A stretch of 64,000 bases of DNA from Macrosoma leucophasiata (lineage: Eukaryota > Arthropoda > Insecta > Lepidoptera > Hedylidae). Shown here piece by piece: positions 32,250 to 43,020 of the stretch (the first letter of the stretch is position 1; every line of letters starts with the position of its first letter). Both the position numbers and the translations under genes were made by a program. Location of the stretch: assembly GCA_036365455.1 (NCBI GenBank), contig JAWQUS010000030.1:20728001-20792000 (forward strand). Reading direction: 5' to 3'. The notes under the pieces are model-generated. The model ran no database searches, was not told the origin of the DNA, and was given only the letters and a program-made list of their open reading frames with translations.

Positions 32250-32336
32250 AAGTTACGTTTTTTTATATGCCTATGTTCTACGAAGGGATAAGCAGAAGAC
32301 TCCGCAGCAGTAAATGCATGCATTCAAGCATATAGG
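32250..32336 (-). repeat. SINE family B, tail fragment
   Basis: GTGAAGTTACG then GAAGGGATAAGCAGAAG and GTAAATGCATGCATTCAAGC. Confidence 0.55.
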
Positions 32337-32837
32337 TAACCAAAAACTAACAATTTGCTGGTTACATTTCAAATTAAACTTATCCAGGCGTTAGGAATAC
32401 AGACGTCCAGTGTTTATGTAGATGTCTGTCGACCTATTGTGATAAATTCATATGATGCTCTAAAACTAGTATAAAATATTCCCTGGCAGCCCTACCGTCC
32501 TATCACCTATCCACGCCCAGGTGTGATTGCATTTGCGAAGGGTGTCGCTTTGTCACCCTCCGTGGGGCGATATCTACGAAGGGAAAACTTCGGAATTTAC
32601 ATCGTGTACCGTGATTATGGGCTTTGACATTATTGAGACCGAGTAGAGAATAGATTTTACCAACTTAAGCGAGGGGTGCAGTTTTTTTTCAATGTTCCTA
32701 ATGATTCTGGCAAATAACGAACTCATATGAATTGATTGTAAGTGAATAAAAAAATGAGCAAGTGTACGCGTATGACGGACCACGCGCAATGTAGGTTTCC
32801 GTTTTCCAAGTAAACTTTATAATAATATATATACATA

Positions 32838-33985
32838 TTTTTTTTTTCTGAAGATTGACAAACAAGCAAATGGGCCACCTGATGGAAAGTGGTCACCGTC
32901 GCCTATGAACATTTGCAACACCAGGGGAGTTGCCAACGCGCTGCCAGCCCTAAAGGCCATTTTTGAGGAACCCCATATTGTAGTACCTAGGAAACACCTC
33001 AGAGGGAAGTTCGTTCCACAATTTACACGTTCTAGGCAGGAACGAACGTGAAAACCGCACCGTTGAGCACTGCCAGGTGTCCAGTCGGTATGGGTGGATC
33101 TTCTCTCTTCGGCGGGTAGTACGGTGTAGGAAAAAAAGACACGGTGGCACCATGTCAAACAGTTCAGCAGAGCACTCACCATTGTAGAGACGGTACAACA
33201 CGCACAGACTCCCAATGTCTCTGCACAGGCTCAGATGTTCAAGCCTGTCGGTAAGTCCTGGATCGTTAACAATACGAACGGCGCGTTTTTGTAGGGAGTC
33301 AAGTGGACCAAGCTGGTATTTGGGGGCTCCCGCCCACAAATGAGAGCAGTATTCCAGATGGGGCCGGACTTGGGCCTTATAAAGCTGTAGTAGCTGCCCC
33401 GGTGTGAAATACTGCCTCGCTTTGTTAAGTACCCCCAACTTTTTGGATGCCAACTTGGTCTTACACTCAATGTGACTCCTGAATTGCACTTCGTTCGATA
33501 TGTCAACGCCCAGGATACCGATACTCTTATCAACGGCGAGCGGAATGCCCTGGAACGGTGGTGCTACAATGAATGGGTTTTTTTTAGCGGTGAACGCGCA
33601 GACTTGTGTCTTCGAGGGGTTGAACTGTACTAAATTAAGTCGACCCCAATCCGAGACCCGCTCCAGAGAGTGCTCGATTTCAGACACAAGTCTAGTCCTG
33701 CTTTCCTCGATAAGTGTCCGAGAGGCATTTGCACGGCTAGTGTAGTGTGCATCTCCCGTACTATCATCGGCATAGCAATGAAAATTGGAGTTTTGCTCCA
33801 ATATTTCATTGATATGCAGAAGAAAAAGCGTGGGAGATAGCACAGAGCCTTGCGGCACTCCAGCGTTGATAGGTAGTCTGTCTGAGCGCTGACCGTCAAC
33901 TTAGACTTGTATATAACGCTCAGACAGAAAGCTGGCTGTCCAGTCGCATAGCCTCTCGTGTGATACCCATGTCGTCAAGAGTCGA
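32838..33985 (-). mobile_element. 5'-truncated non-LTR retrotransposon
   Basis: 3' end at left with poly(A) (plus poly(T) near 32838-32848); 5' truncation near 33985 inside the reverse transcriptase. It is the longest copy of this family here; others are 3411-3606 with 8410-8535, 9254-10048 and 43797-45118. Probably CR1/Daphne-like; the clade is not certain. Confidence 0.85.
32950..33950 (-). pseudogene. LINE ORF2 remnant: reverse-transcriptase palm and C-terminus
   Basis: The main open stretch (33858-32950, 302 codons) starts inside the RT domain at PQGSVLSPTLFLLHIN and keeps CYADDST with the catalytic Asp pair (the usual FADD is YADD here). It continues through YFTPGQLLQLYKAQVRPHLE and HLWAGAPKYQLGPLDSLQ to the family's C-terminus. 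Upstream the frame is cut by a stop near 33903, and the N-terminal RT boxes and endonuclease are missing. No function expected. Confidence 0.85.
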
Positions 33986-34597
33986 GAGTTCGAATTCGAG
34001 TAAGAAGTACGCGAAGAAAAAAAGTACAGCTATACTTTACGTGTAAAGGTGCCCAAAAAAAATACGTTTTTCAATATTTTAATGCCCAATTTTCACCGCA
34101 TAGCTAATAATATGTATATTCGTGCCAAATTACAGTTTTCTAGTAAATACTAATAATCTACGGGTATAGCTGCTGATAGATGGACGGATGGACGGATATA
34201 GCGAAACTGTACCAGTAGCCAACCACCGAAAATCAACAGAGGAGGAGAGCGCAGCAGGACCTGAATGCTAAGGCCTTGGCGACGTGTCCACGTTGCCCAC
34301 ATTTTCCACCACAGCCCTGCAGACGCAGGGCAGAAGAAGCTACAACAGAGGGAGATGCCCGGATGCTGCATCCGCGTCTGTCGTAGACCATTGACAATAA
34401 TGATGGAGATTGTTATCATAATGTAGTCGGCGATTAAGACCATTTTATGGAATTCCTTCCAATAGATGATGAAATGGGGATGAGGGAGTAGAAAAAAAAT
34501 AAGTTGCGGACAACACCATAAGTAAACAAATTATTATGAATATTCCTTCTGTTCTTCATATAATCAGGCTCCTGGAGAGCACTGTTACGTATTTTTT
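33986..34597. other. No supported gene
   Basis: A GC-richer patch (34200-34400) has a 97-codon minus frame with no domain. From composition it may be old LINE sequence. Confidence 0.4.
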
Positions 34598-34675
34598 TAA
34601 TGGAAGTAATGAAGATGGCAAACAAGCATACAGTTCACGTTGATGTTAGGTGATAACTGCACCCTATATAATAAT
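34598..34675 (-). repeat. BMC1-like repeat, tail fragment
   Basis: TGGCAAACAAGCATACAGTT then ACGTTGATGTTAGGTGATAA. Confidence 0.65.
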
Positions 34676-35028
34676 TGCGGGCAACATGTACTAGTAAATA
34701 TCTATCTGTCAACCCAGGGTTTGAACCAGACAGCTGTAATACAACTCTATATGCAACGGTTTGTATTCCATATATAGTTGTGTCGTTAACTGAAAGAGAT
34801 ATTAATAACCACACTAATAACACACCACAGAAATTATTGTTGCGTGAACCGTTTTTTATGCAGTTTGACGGCAAAGCAATTGTACCTTATCGTCTCATTC
34901 CAGATGCAATAAAAACCGGCGAAGCGCGTGTCGCACACACGCAATGTAGGGTTCCATTTAATTATACATTTTATAAATTGTTGGACTTATTATTCATAAG
35001 CTGGTAAAGCATACTTAGTCGTAATAGA
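34676..35028. other. No supported gene
   Basis: A 110-codon plus frame (34675-35007) has no domain. Its right part (AAAAACCGGCGAAGCGCG, GTAGGGTTCC) resembles the 25876-26514 repeat family. Confidence 0.4.
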
Positions 35029-35592
35029 ACTTAACTTCATGCCTGTAATCCCCGATGAGGAAAGCAGAAGCACACCGCGGACACTCCGCCAAAATTCTAT
35101 ACAAACGCTTAATTTGGTTTCTATTACACACTTGGTGGTTTCTATTACATCTTGGACATCAATCAGTGACGTGTATTTACACGCGCACCTGTGTGCGTAG
35201 CACGTACAAAATACCAACCGTCGCCCATAAGAGGGGAAGGGGTTGAGTGATGCGGGTAAATCGGGCGGGACGTCGAAGTGTCCATTCTATACGTAGTATT
35301 ATAACATATTCTCTGGCAGAGGTAAAGGCATGCATACAAGCATACATACAAACATCCTCGATTTGTCGGTTACCTTTTTGATCCAAGTAACTGGAAGCGA
35401 GGTAGTTGACATCTCCGGGCATATTACCAAACTCCAAGGTACTGGGAAACTTACAGAAAATGGGAACTCAATAGAACCGGAGATAAAGGATTTCACACCG
35501 TTACCTTTGATAGCCCCCGACCCGGGAATAGAAGCCAGAACCCCAACGTAGAATTGGTCTGCTACCTACCACTAGACTATTGAGGCAGTTAG
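35029..35592 (-). repeat. SINE family B, split by a ~235 bp insert
   Basis: The tail (CTTCATGCCTGTAATCCCCG) is at 35034-35078, and the body and head are at 35315-35592, ending in ATTGAGGCAGTTA. The sequence between is foreign and ends TATACGTAGTATTATAAC. The B-box region CCCGACCCGGGAATAGAA keeps partial identity. Confidence 0.7.
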
Positions 35593-36596
35593 CCCTACTT
35601 AAAAACTACTAGTTTTCCCTTTTAAATATTTTTGTTGTAATGTTGGTACAACTACCGTGATTTTTAAACATGTCATGTTGAGGTGGCAGAGGTGCGGCAT
35701 ACAAACCATTCCAGCGGGGTAGTAGTAAGTGCAATAACGCAAGATGGGCAGCAGCGTCTTGCAATAAAACTACCGCCACCGCGATCACTAATCTTCATCA
35801 TGCCAAGTGCAACGAGTATGGCATATCCTCCTTATGGGGAGGCCTTGATCCAGCCCTGCAGAGTCTCTAAGGTAAGCTGCGGACAAACGGACGGACATGG
35901 CGAAAGGTTCCTTGTATGCAACGGAACCCTAAAAAACTAATTAATATAAATACACGCGTCCCCCATAAAACCTCCAAACTAGTGACATACAAACACACAC
36001 TTGCACCCACGTTGTCGGGGGTTAAAAATAACGAGCTTCAATGGCGGACATCAGCTGATTGTTGCTAAGGGCAGGAATTTCTGAATCCACCGACTAATCC
36101 GTCGATCGGTCTGGGAACAGTGCGCATGTACAATATCGACCGTTAACCATCCTTCTTGCGATGGAAATTCAACTCTAAACTGCTGAGTCTAAAGTAGAAA
36201 TTCAAATATTGGAGCTCAATAATCTAGTAGTCCGAACTTATTGAATAGTTTCGTCAAAGAATTTTCGACTTTATACCTTGTTAATAGGAGTGATCTGTAA
36301 AAGCAGCGCTGTTGCCCCGGGCCCTCGTACTAATTAACAGAATCTGTAATACGTGAATGAACTGAAGATATCGGAATTATCCAATATGTCGCTCCGCTGG
36401 AGACGCGGACGTTTGCTTTTATTTGATTAGGCCTTTGTTGAGACCCAAATTCGCTGCGTAATTGGCTATTTGATATAATCACGTGCGTTTATAATAATTA
36501 TTTAATAGAAATGATGTTTTGCTGGTCGTAGAGATACGCAATTTGAGGTTTAATGGGCATTATTGGGTTACCTTTTATGACTAGGGAGAAATTGTG
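35593..36596. other. No supported gene
   Basis: Contains a scrap of the GGAACCCT repeat near 35865-35935 (AACGGACGGACATGG, ACGGAACCCTAAAAA). Otherwise unassigned. Confidence 0.45.
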
Positions 36597-36803
36597 TTTT
36601 CACACCTGTAATCCCGGAAGGGGTAGACAGAGGTAAATGGATGCATTCAAGCATACATGCAAACACCCACGATTCGCCGGTTATGTTTTGGCCCATGTCA
36701 CAGGTGGCGAGCCTGTTGACATCTCCGGGCACATTACCAAACTTCGAGGTACTGGTAAATTTCCACAAAATGAAATAATCCCAATAGAACCAGAGATAAA
36801 GGT
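36597..36803 (-). repeat. SINE family B, head truncated
   Basis: CACACCTGTAATCCCGGAAG to AACCAGAGATAAAG. A BMC1-like scrap (CTGTAGCCTATAAACATCCA) follows directly at 36812. Confidence 0.75.
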
Positions 36804-37314
36804 AAGTAAATACTGTAGCCTATAAACATCCACAAGCGGAGATTTCAACAGGAGCGGCAGCGCATCCGCAGCGTGGCCACTGTAAAGGCAGTACTGAGTA
36901 AAGGCTTCAGTTTGGGCCGATGGAAAAATAAAAATTCTACCCTTTTTTGACGATTATGGAATCGAACCGGGGATCCTAGGACAAGCAACTGCCAGACCAC
37001 TTTATTAGCATCCAGATAATGTAAATATTGAATGATAAAGGCAAAATATTCCGTTGGTTTCACCCTAATATGATCAAAGCGCTCACTTTGGTGATGCGAA
37101 AATTGTAAAAGGAAATACAATTTTTATGATATTTTGCTTTTATTTAACTTTACGGAAATGTAACGTAATAAAATTGGGGCACAAGGAGATGTTTGGATTA
37201 TTAATATAAGCACTGGTTGGTCGTAACCACTGGTGGAAGAGCTCTAGTGACGAAAGTTGAGGACGCTCACACTAATTAATACGTTCTTTGCCTGTCATTT
37301 TTATCATCATATTT
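36804..37314. other. Mixed scraps, no gene
   Basis: BMC1-like pieces at 36808-36870 and 37228-37275 (ACCACTGGTGGAAGAGCTCT, plus sense). The rest is unassigned. Confidence 0.45.
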
Positions 37315-37511
37315 TATAGCTGTTGCCCGCGGCTTCGCCCGCGTGTATGTCGTTTTATAAATAACTAAGTAGCCTATGTCCTTTCTCAAAGTCAGCTCTA
37401 TCTCTGTACCAAATTTCATTAAATCGGTTCAGTCGTTTGGACGTGAAAAGGTAACAAAAAGACAGAAAGGCTAGACAGAGTTACTTTCGCATTTGTAATA
37501 TTAGTAGGGAT
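37315..37511 (+). repeat. Dispersed repeat 'GCCCGCGGCTTCGCCCGCG...'
   Basis: Starts TTGCCCGCGGCTTCGCCCGC, then ATTTCATTAAATCGGTTCAG and TTTGGACGTGAAAAGGTAAC, ends ATTTGTAATATTAGTAGGGA. A very common lepidopteran repeat as I recall it. A left end-like scrap lies at 1437-1460. Confidence 0.7.
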
Positions 37512-37722
37512 CAGTCGAGAGATGTCCACAGCTGGACCAAAGCGTTGCCATAAGGGGGAAATGCAATAATCGCCACTCTTGGCACGCGGATTGGCGATCG
37601 CAGTGATGGTAGTTTTATCAGATGACACTGCTGCTCACCTTGGGTTATTGCGCTTTCTACCGCCTCATTGGAATGGTTTGACTGCCATTGTTCGGTTGGC
37701 TGACTAAAATTGGATTATTTCG

Positions 37723-37770
37723 AACATTTGAATCATGGCAAGTTATGAAACTTGCCATGATTCAAATGTT
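37723..37770. repeat. Perfect 22 bp-arm hairpin
   Basis: AACATTTGAATCATGGCAAG plus TT (37723-37744) pairs exactly with 37749-37770 across four bases. Confidence 0.93.
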
Positions 37771-38811
37771 GATGCTTGATTTGTACAAAAAAAATAGATA
37801 AAGGCACAAGGTAAAACGGATTAGAAATATTTCCAAGAGAACCTAAAGAACATTTTCTGGTATGCAAATTATTTTTAAGTCACCGGAATAAAAATCGTCT
37901 TTTATAACAACAGTAGATGCACTCCATACTAAAGTTGAATTTCAAACGTTTTATTCCGGAAAGTTAAAAATATTTTAAGTATCAGGAAAATTAAATGTTG
38001 TTTAGGTTCACTGAATAATATTTCCATGCTGTTTTACAGTGTACCTCTTTTTCTGTACAAATCTTGCCATGATCCTTTACAAATTTCCAAAAAAAAAATA
38101 GAAGGTGAGTATTTTGAGGTTTTCAAAATTTTCCACCGTTATCTCTAATAGCCCCCGATATGGGAATCGAACCCAGGACCCGAGCGTAGTAGTAGTCCAG
38201 ATGATGATGATATTGGCCTGAAGCAGTGAAGTTACATTACGTTAAAAGTTCACGAACTATTTACCCGGAACCCGGTGCCCAAAACGTTTTTATATATCCA
38301 GTATAGCAAAGTATTTAATTTTCTTGTACACACAAAGTATACCTACCTAAGTGTTCGCTGTTTGAGAAATCGAAGGATGCCTTGTACCTAATTTAATATT
38401 TCACAATCAAAGTCCCGGTTTCCTCGAAAGCCTTCGAGGAAAATGGGTCAAGGCGCTCAGAAGGCTGTCGTGCTGCGAAACATAAATATTCTCTTTGCGT
38501 TGTTTACGTTATATAAGTACTTTGGAGAAAATTACTGTTTTCCCTTCATATTGCCTCTTGTTCATGTTTGTTAAACGCCTTTGGAAAGGCGAATCATTTC
38601 GTAACAGAACTGTTGTTGACTTATATTCATACAAGCCCTTGTCATTTCGTGCATGTACACGTATTTGGTGAAAATATGAAAAAACCTCCGACACTCCGAT
38701 TCCGTTTTCCGCCTACTTTCTATAAATTAAAATGTTGCTAGCAGGCTGCAGACGCGGACCAGCGTTTCCAATATACTTTAACCTGGTGTAGACCTCTTTT
38801 TATACGGCTTC
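37771..38811. other. No gene; SINE B scrap
   Basis: SINE family B body and B-box at 38138-38206 (GGGAATCGAACCCAGGACCC). The rest has no recognised coding sequence. Confidence 0.45.
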
Positions 38812-38814
38812 TAA

Positions 38815-38916
38815 GGGTGAGATTCATAGACCGCACTACGCCTTCATTTTCAGCAAAGTTTGCTTAGAACTGTCAGTAAAGTATGAGCTTAGACAGTTCT
38901 GTTCTAAGCGTACTTT
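38815..38916 (+). mobile_element. Harbinger-like MITE, right end lost
   Basis: GGGTGAGATTCATAGACCGC preceded by TAA (38812-38814), then the inner arm. It breaks off at 38916 where a BMC1-like repeat begins. The intact copy is at 58390-58523. Confidence 0.7.
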
Positions 38917-38917
38917 C

Positions 38918-39040
38918 TACTGGTGGTAGAGTTCCAGTGTAGGAGCTCGAGGGCCAGGACTAGGTACCACCGCATTACCTAATCTAATTGCCGCCAAATG
39001 GTAGTGTTCAGCACTATCATGTTCCGGTTAGATGGTAATG
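38918..39040 (+). repeat. BMC1-like repeat, 5' half
   Basis: ACTGGTGGTAGAGTTCCAGT to TTCCGGTTAGATGGTAATGT, then joined to a copy of the opposite sense. Confidence 0.75.
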
Positions 39041-39410
39041 TGATGAAGGTGGCAAACAAGCATACAGTTCACATTGATTAAAAAAAATAAATAAAATACG
39101 CTCACAGCCCCACAGTACGTATAAACCTGTGTCGTGGATGTCGTTGTACATATACAACTCACACTTAAACACCCAGACCCGAAACAAATATCTGTAGGCC
39201 ATACAAATATTTGTCCCGGTACGGGGATCGGACCCGCAACCCTTCGAATCAAACGGTCATCTCACACCGCTGGACTAACCGGGTCGTCCAATCGTCGTCA
39301 TCGTGATGACTGCAGCTTAAAGTCACCCACACAAAGACCAAGAGGTCAAAATACAGATGCGTTGCCAGTTGCCACCCCTGAGACCTAAGTTGTTATATCT
39401 CTGTGATAGT
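39041..39410 (-). repeat. BMC1-like repeat interrupted by a SINE
   Basis: TGGCAAACAAGCATACAGTT at 39050-39069, then a 220 bp SINE, then GTGATGACTGCAGCTTAAAG onward. The two parts join in register with the family. Confidence 0.75.
39078..39290 (-). repeat. tRNA-derived SINE family D, nested
   Basis: On minus: head ACCCGGTTAGTCCAGCGGTG (A-box TAGTCCAGCGG), B-box GGGTCCGATCCCC, then GGGACAAATATTTG, TTCGGGTCTGGGTGTTTAAG, and an A/T tail. It lies inside the BMC1-like copy 39041-39410, so it is the younger insertion. Confidence 0.8.
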
Positions 39411-40154
39411 TATTACGGGGCCATACAAGTTTGACACTTATATGGCATAAAAAAAACTAAATGTCAAACAGGGTCATCGACCTCACGACCTCTTGCAAGT
39501 GGAACACCTACCGTCTTCCATCACAAATATGTAACAATTTTACGATATGCTAATATTAACTCTCGCTACATAGTAATCTGACATAGGACATCTTTCTTGC
39601 GCAAATAAATGCATACAATGTTGCAACAAGCATTTAACTTACTTTCAACTGTATTTACATGTCATATGGTAGATTTTTTAATGAAGTTTATTTAAGGACG
39701 GTCCAGAAGTGTTATTTCAATATTAATAACGTATGATCATTACATGGTGCGGTGTCTGTCTGTCTGTCGTAGTTTCTTCGTTTAAATAGATAAGTGGTAA
39801 TATTGTTCGTGACTAATATTTGCTTTGAAATTCAAAATGGCGTTGTCTTCTATTTGTAGTGATTAAATAGACGTAAGTAATAAGTAGAGAATATTCGGTT
39901 GGAATTCGGTATTCGCCATATTCGGCATCATTTCCACTATTCGTATTCGGCCGAATTATTCGGTTTTGGTGCCGATATACGATTCGAATATTTCTATTTT
40001 ATTGGCTACACGACACGGCATCTACCCTACAAGATGAAAATTCTAATGTTGTTTTATAAGCCACAGAAATCCCATAAAGAATGTGTTGAATAAAGCTAAT
40101 AAAATAAAACCATTAAATTACAAATCAACATTTATTTTGAAACCTCAAATCAAC
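39411..40154. other. No gene; ATTCGG-rich patch
   Basis: A cryptic ATTCGG/CCGAAT pattern at 39893-39992 (GGAATTCGGTATTCG, TTCGGCCGAATTATTCGG) is a cryptic simple repeat. Confidence 0.5.
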
Positions 40155-40340
40155 ATATTTTTAACCTGCACAGAGGCATCTGCATTTTGACCTTGGTCTT
40201 TGTGTGGGTGTGTCTATAGGCTGCAGTCATCACTTAATTGATGACTTAATTGATCACTTAATTGATGATTGACACTTAAAGCGTGCAGTTCACATCAATG
40301 TGAACTGCACGCTTGTTTACCACTTCCATTACATAAAAAA
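40155..40340 (+). repeat. BMC1-like repeat 3' half with local inversion
   Basis: The body is normal to CAGTCATCACTTAATTGATG, then TTAATTGAT units repeat, then a perfect 16 bp inverted repeat (40279-40294 with 40299-40314) formed by an inverted duplicate of the GTTCACATCAATGTGAAC area, then the normal tail. Confidence 0.8.
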
Positions 40341-40352
40341 AAAGATAAAATA

Positions 40353-40594
40353 GCATACATTGCAAACACCCTCGATTCGCCGGTTACATTTAGGCCCATG
40401 TAACTGGTAGTGAGCCTGTTGACATCTCCGGGCATATTACCAAACTGCGAGGTACTGGGTAATTACCAGAAAATGGAAATATCCCGATAAGACCAGAGTA
40501 GGATTTTACACCGTTATGTCTGATAGCCCCCGACCCGGGAATCGAACCCAGGATCCCAGCGTAGTGGCTTGCTACCACTGGACTACTGAGGCAG
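40353..40594 (-). repeat. SINE family B, head intact
   Basis: GGAATCGAACCCAGGATCCC carries the B-box and CCACTGGACTACTGAGG the A-box region, read on minus. The tail end is truncated. Confidence 0.78.
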
Positions 40595-40639
40595 TTAGTT
40601 TTAAAATCGGAAAGACAGGCATATGAGCTTGTTTGATTG

Positions 40640-40760
40640 CCTTTTTTAACTGATTTCAAAAAGGAGGAGGTTCCTTCTCAATTTGGTTGGTAGGTAATTT
40701 TTTTATGCATCGTACAAGAAAATCGGTGTAAATCGGTAATGTGCGATGCAAAATAGCTGA
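40640..40760 (+). repeat. Dispersed 'AAGGAGGAGGTT' repeat
   Basis: AACTGATTTCAAAAAGGAGG, AGGTTCCTTCTCAATTTGGT, then TTTTTATGCATCG. Related to 42370-42560. Confidence 0.6.
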
Positions 40761-40931
40761 TGGATTTATTTTTGTTAACTTGGACTATGTAACTGTCCTA
40801 AGTTATAATAATCACAATAAAAATTAAAAAAGTAAATAACCTTTTAGCAAAAAATATCGCGACTTCAAAACTGCAACACTCCAACACCAAAAAGTTAAAA
40901 ATAACAAAAAGCATAACGCACCGAATAAATT

Positions 40932-41203
40932 TTACTGGTGGTAGAGCTCCAGTGACGGAGCTCGCGGGCGTAGGCAACACCGCATTACCTAATATACCTA
41001 CTTGCCGCTACATGGTAGTGTTCAGCTCTATCGTGCTCCGGTCAGGTGGCAATGTACGGCCCTGTAGTTCATTTAAGACTTCAGGAGTTGTACGCATCCG
41101 CATTTTGACCTCGGTCTTTATGTGGGTGTCTATAGGCTGCAGTCATCACTTAACATCAATGTGAACTCCACGATTGTTTGCCACTACCATTACATAAAAA
41201 ATG
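40932..41203 (+). repeat. BMC1-like repeat, near full length
   Basis: ACTGGTGGTAGAGCTCCAGT to CCATTACATAAAAAA, with a short deletion in the middle after GGCCCTGTAG. Confidence 0.88.
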
Positions 41204-41742
41204 TAGATATTTCTTTAACTAAATATGTTTTTCTTGTTAAAGGTATTCGCAACGCAAATTGTCAAATGCCAATGTCGGCGGTGTTGGTTGTCGGCGTATC
41301 GTGATGTCGGTGTGTCGGCGACAGTTGGCGCGTGCTGTCGACGTCGGCAGACGTAATTAGTACAGACGTGGACACTGTAATGCTTTGAGTTATATTAGCA
41401 ACATGTGAAAATAAAATAAATAACGTTATTTAGAAATATGTAATTAAATCTTTTGACACCATAAATAAAATACAGGGATGGAGTTCGAGATCATAAGTAT
41501 CACCGCAGTGAAAAATCGAATCACTCGCTCAATCCAGTACTGAATACCTAATCCAGATATCGATTAATAAAGAAACATTTTTTTGATCAAAGAAAACGAT
41601 TTTACGAATAATCGATCTCAGATCGCTATCCATACTTACAATCAATGTGTATATAGGTATATCACGCGTGCTTATTTGCCTCCTTAATTACCCCTACATA
41701 ATAAAGAAAAACCTTGTTAGCCGAGCCGCGTGTTTCATGTCA
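41204..41742. other. No gene seen
   Basis: A CpG-rich GTCGGCG-like patch at 41270-41350, otherwise AT-rich. Confidence 0.45.
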
Positions 41743-41743
41743 T

Positions 41744-42090
41744 GAATCAGAATCAGAATCAGAAACTCATTTATTCATTTAGGGTGACAGGCACCTCTTA
41801 TGACACGTCAAAAACAAACAAAATAAATTAAAGCGAATAACAATTGATATACATGTCAAACAAGATAAAAAATATATGTAAAGTCAAGAATATCACTAAG
41901 ATAAAACTAAATGTCATAAACTAATGTAAAAAGTATATCAGTAGAATGTCTCTTTTCCCCTTTACAAACTTATAACAAAGAGTAAAAAGAAAAGAAAAAG
42001 AGTCATTCTTTGTCATTCACCGGCAAAGTTCCAAAGGCCAATATGATCTGAGAAAAACTTGCCGGAAAAAACTCAGTCGGCTCTTTTAAA
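41744..42090 (-). mobile_element. CR1/L2-like LINE 3' untranslated end
   Basis: On minus it ends in TCTGATTCTGATTCTGATTC. It is the long partner of 1463-1610. Confidence 0.7.
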
Positions 42091-42369
42091 AAAATGGCAA
42101 AAGCATGATGTTTGTAATTCCCTTACCATCAATGTGAGCTGTTAGCAAACAATAAATAATAGCCGTAATGAAAGGGCCGCACATCGCCCACACTACAGCA
42201 TTACATGATTATCAATGACCTGCTGAATACTCGTTTATTAGTAGTATCACAGTCTAAAGAAAACGATGGTGTTAATGTGGTATTGAGTGCCATCGTATTC
42301 TGGTTAGTTAGTAACAAGCACAAAAGAATGGACAGGGCTTCAAACCAGCGGCCGGGACAAGATCTTTAA

Positions 42370-42560
42370 CCGACTTCCAAAAAAAGGAGGAGGTTCTCAA
42401 TTCGTCCGGATCTTGTTTTTTTTTTATGTATGTTCACCGATAATTTGAAAACGCCTGCACCGATTTGGATAATTTTGGTTTTGTTTGAAAGGGTGTGCCT
42501 CACAGTTGGTCCCTTTGTAACCATGTCAATGTGTGATGATGGGATCCTGGAGAAATCGAG
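42370..42560 (+). repeat. Dispersed 'AAGGAGGAGGTT' repeat, longer copy
   Basis: ACCGACTTCCAAAAAAAGGA, GGTTCTCAATTCGTCCGG, poly(T), GCACCGATTTGGATAATTTT. A widespread lepidopteran repeat as I recall it. Confidence 0.65.
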
Positions 42561-42684
42561 GGAACTCTTCAAATTTCATACCACACTTGAAACATTTTCG
42601 ATGTCATAGTTGGTAATGGATGGCGCTGCTGCTACCATAAAGCAATGCAATAGATGTGAAGGAAAGATTTGACAAATCGGGCAG

Positions 42685-42760
42685 GACTTCAGTAGCTCAA
42701 TTGGAAGAGCGGCTGGACTAGATTCCCAGTAGGCCGCGAGTTCGAGTCTCGCCTGAAGTC
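42685..42760 (+). repeat. tRNA-like SINE family C, copy 4 (best fold)
   Basis: GACTTCA pairs exactly with TGAAGTC at the far end as a 7 bp acceptor stem. GCTC/GAGC forms the D stem and GCGAG/CTCGC the T stem. The anticodon arm is imperfect (CTGGA against CCCAG). The 3' flank is CAAATTTTTCTTTCC. Confidence 0.8.
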
Positions 42761-42874
42761 AAATTTTTCTTTCCACTTTTCTTTAAAGAAAAGTGCGAAT
42801 GCGAAATAATATAAAACAATAACTACACAAATGTTTCCCTTTATTGTTGTTTTTACTTGAATACCTACAATTTT

Positions 42875-42955
42875 TTTAGGGCGGAGTGATGTGATTGGCT
42901 CCTCTCGAGTCGGCACTAGCTAGTCTACTTCAAAGGGCAATCTGTGAACCTCCGC
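42875..42955 (+). repeat. Dispersed repeat family E
   Basis: CTCTCGAGTCGGCACTAG and CTACTTCAAAGGGCAATCTG. Confidence 0.5.
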
Positions 42956-43020
42956 TAATTAGGACGTTGTGGAGACACACATACCTATAGGTAGGTATGG
43001 AGGCGGTGCAACAATAAAAA

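Noticed and set aside
34675..35007. 110-residue protein
   Set aside because: No domain; right part overlaps a dispersed repeat.
39893..39992. Coding sequence in the ATTCGG-rich patch
   Set aside because: Cryptic simple repeat; the 64-codon frame has no domain.
42685..42760. Functional tRNA gene
   Set aside because: Same unit occurs five times with shared non-tRNA flanks, and the anticodon arm has a mismatch and a doubtful loop. Called a tRNA-like SINE.
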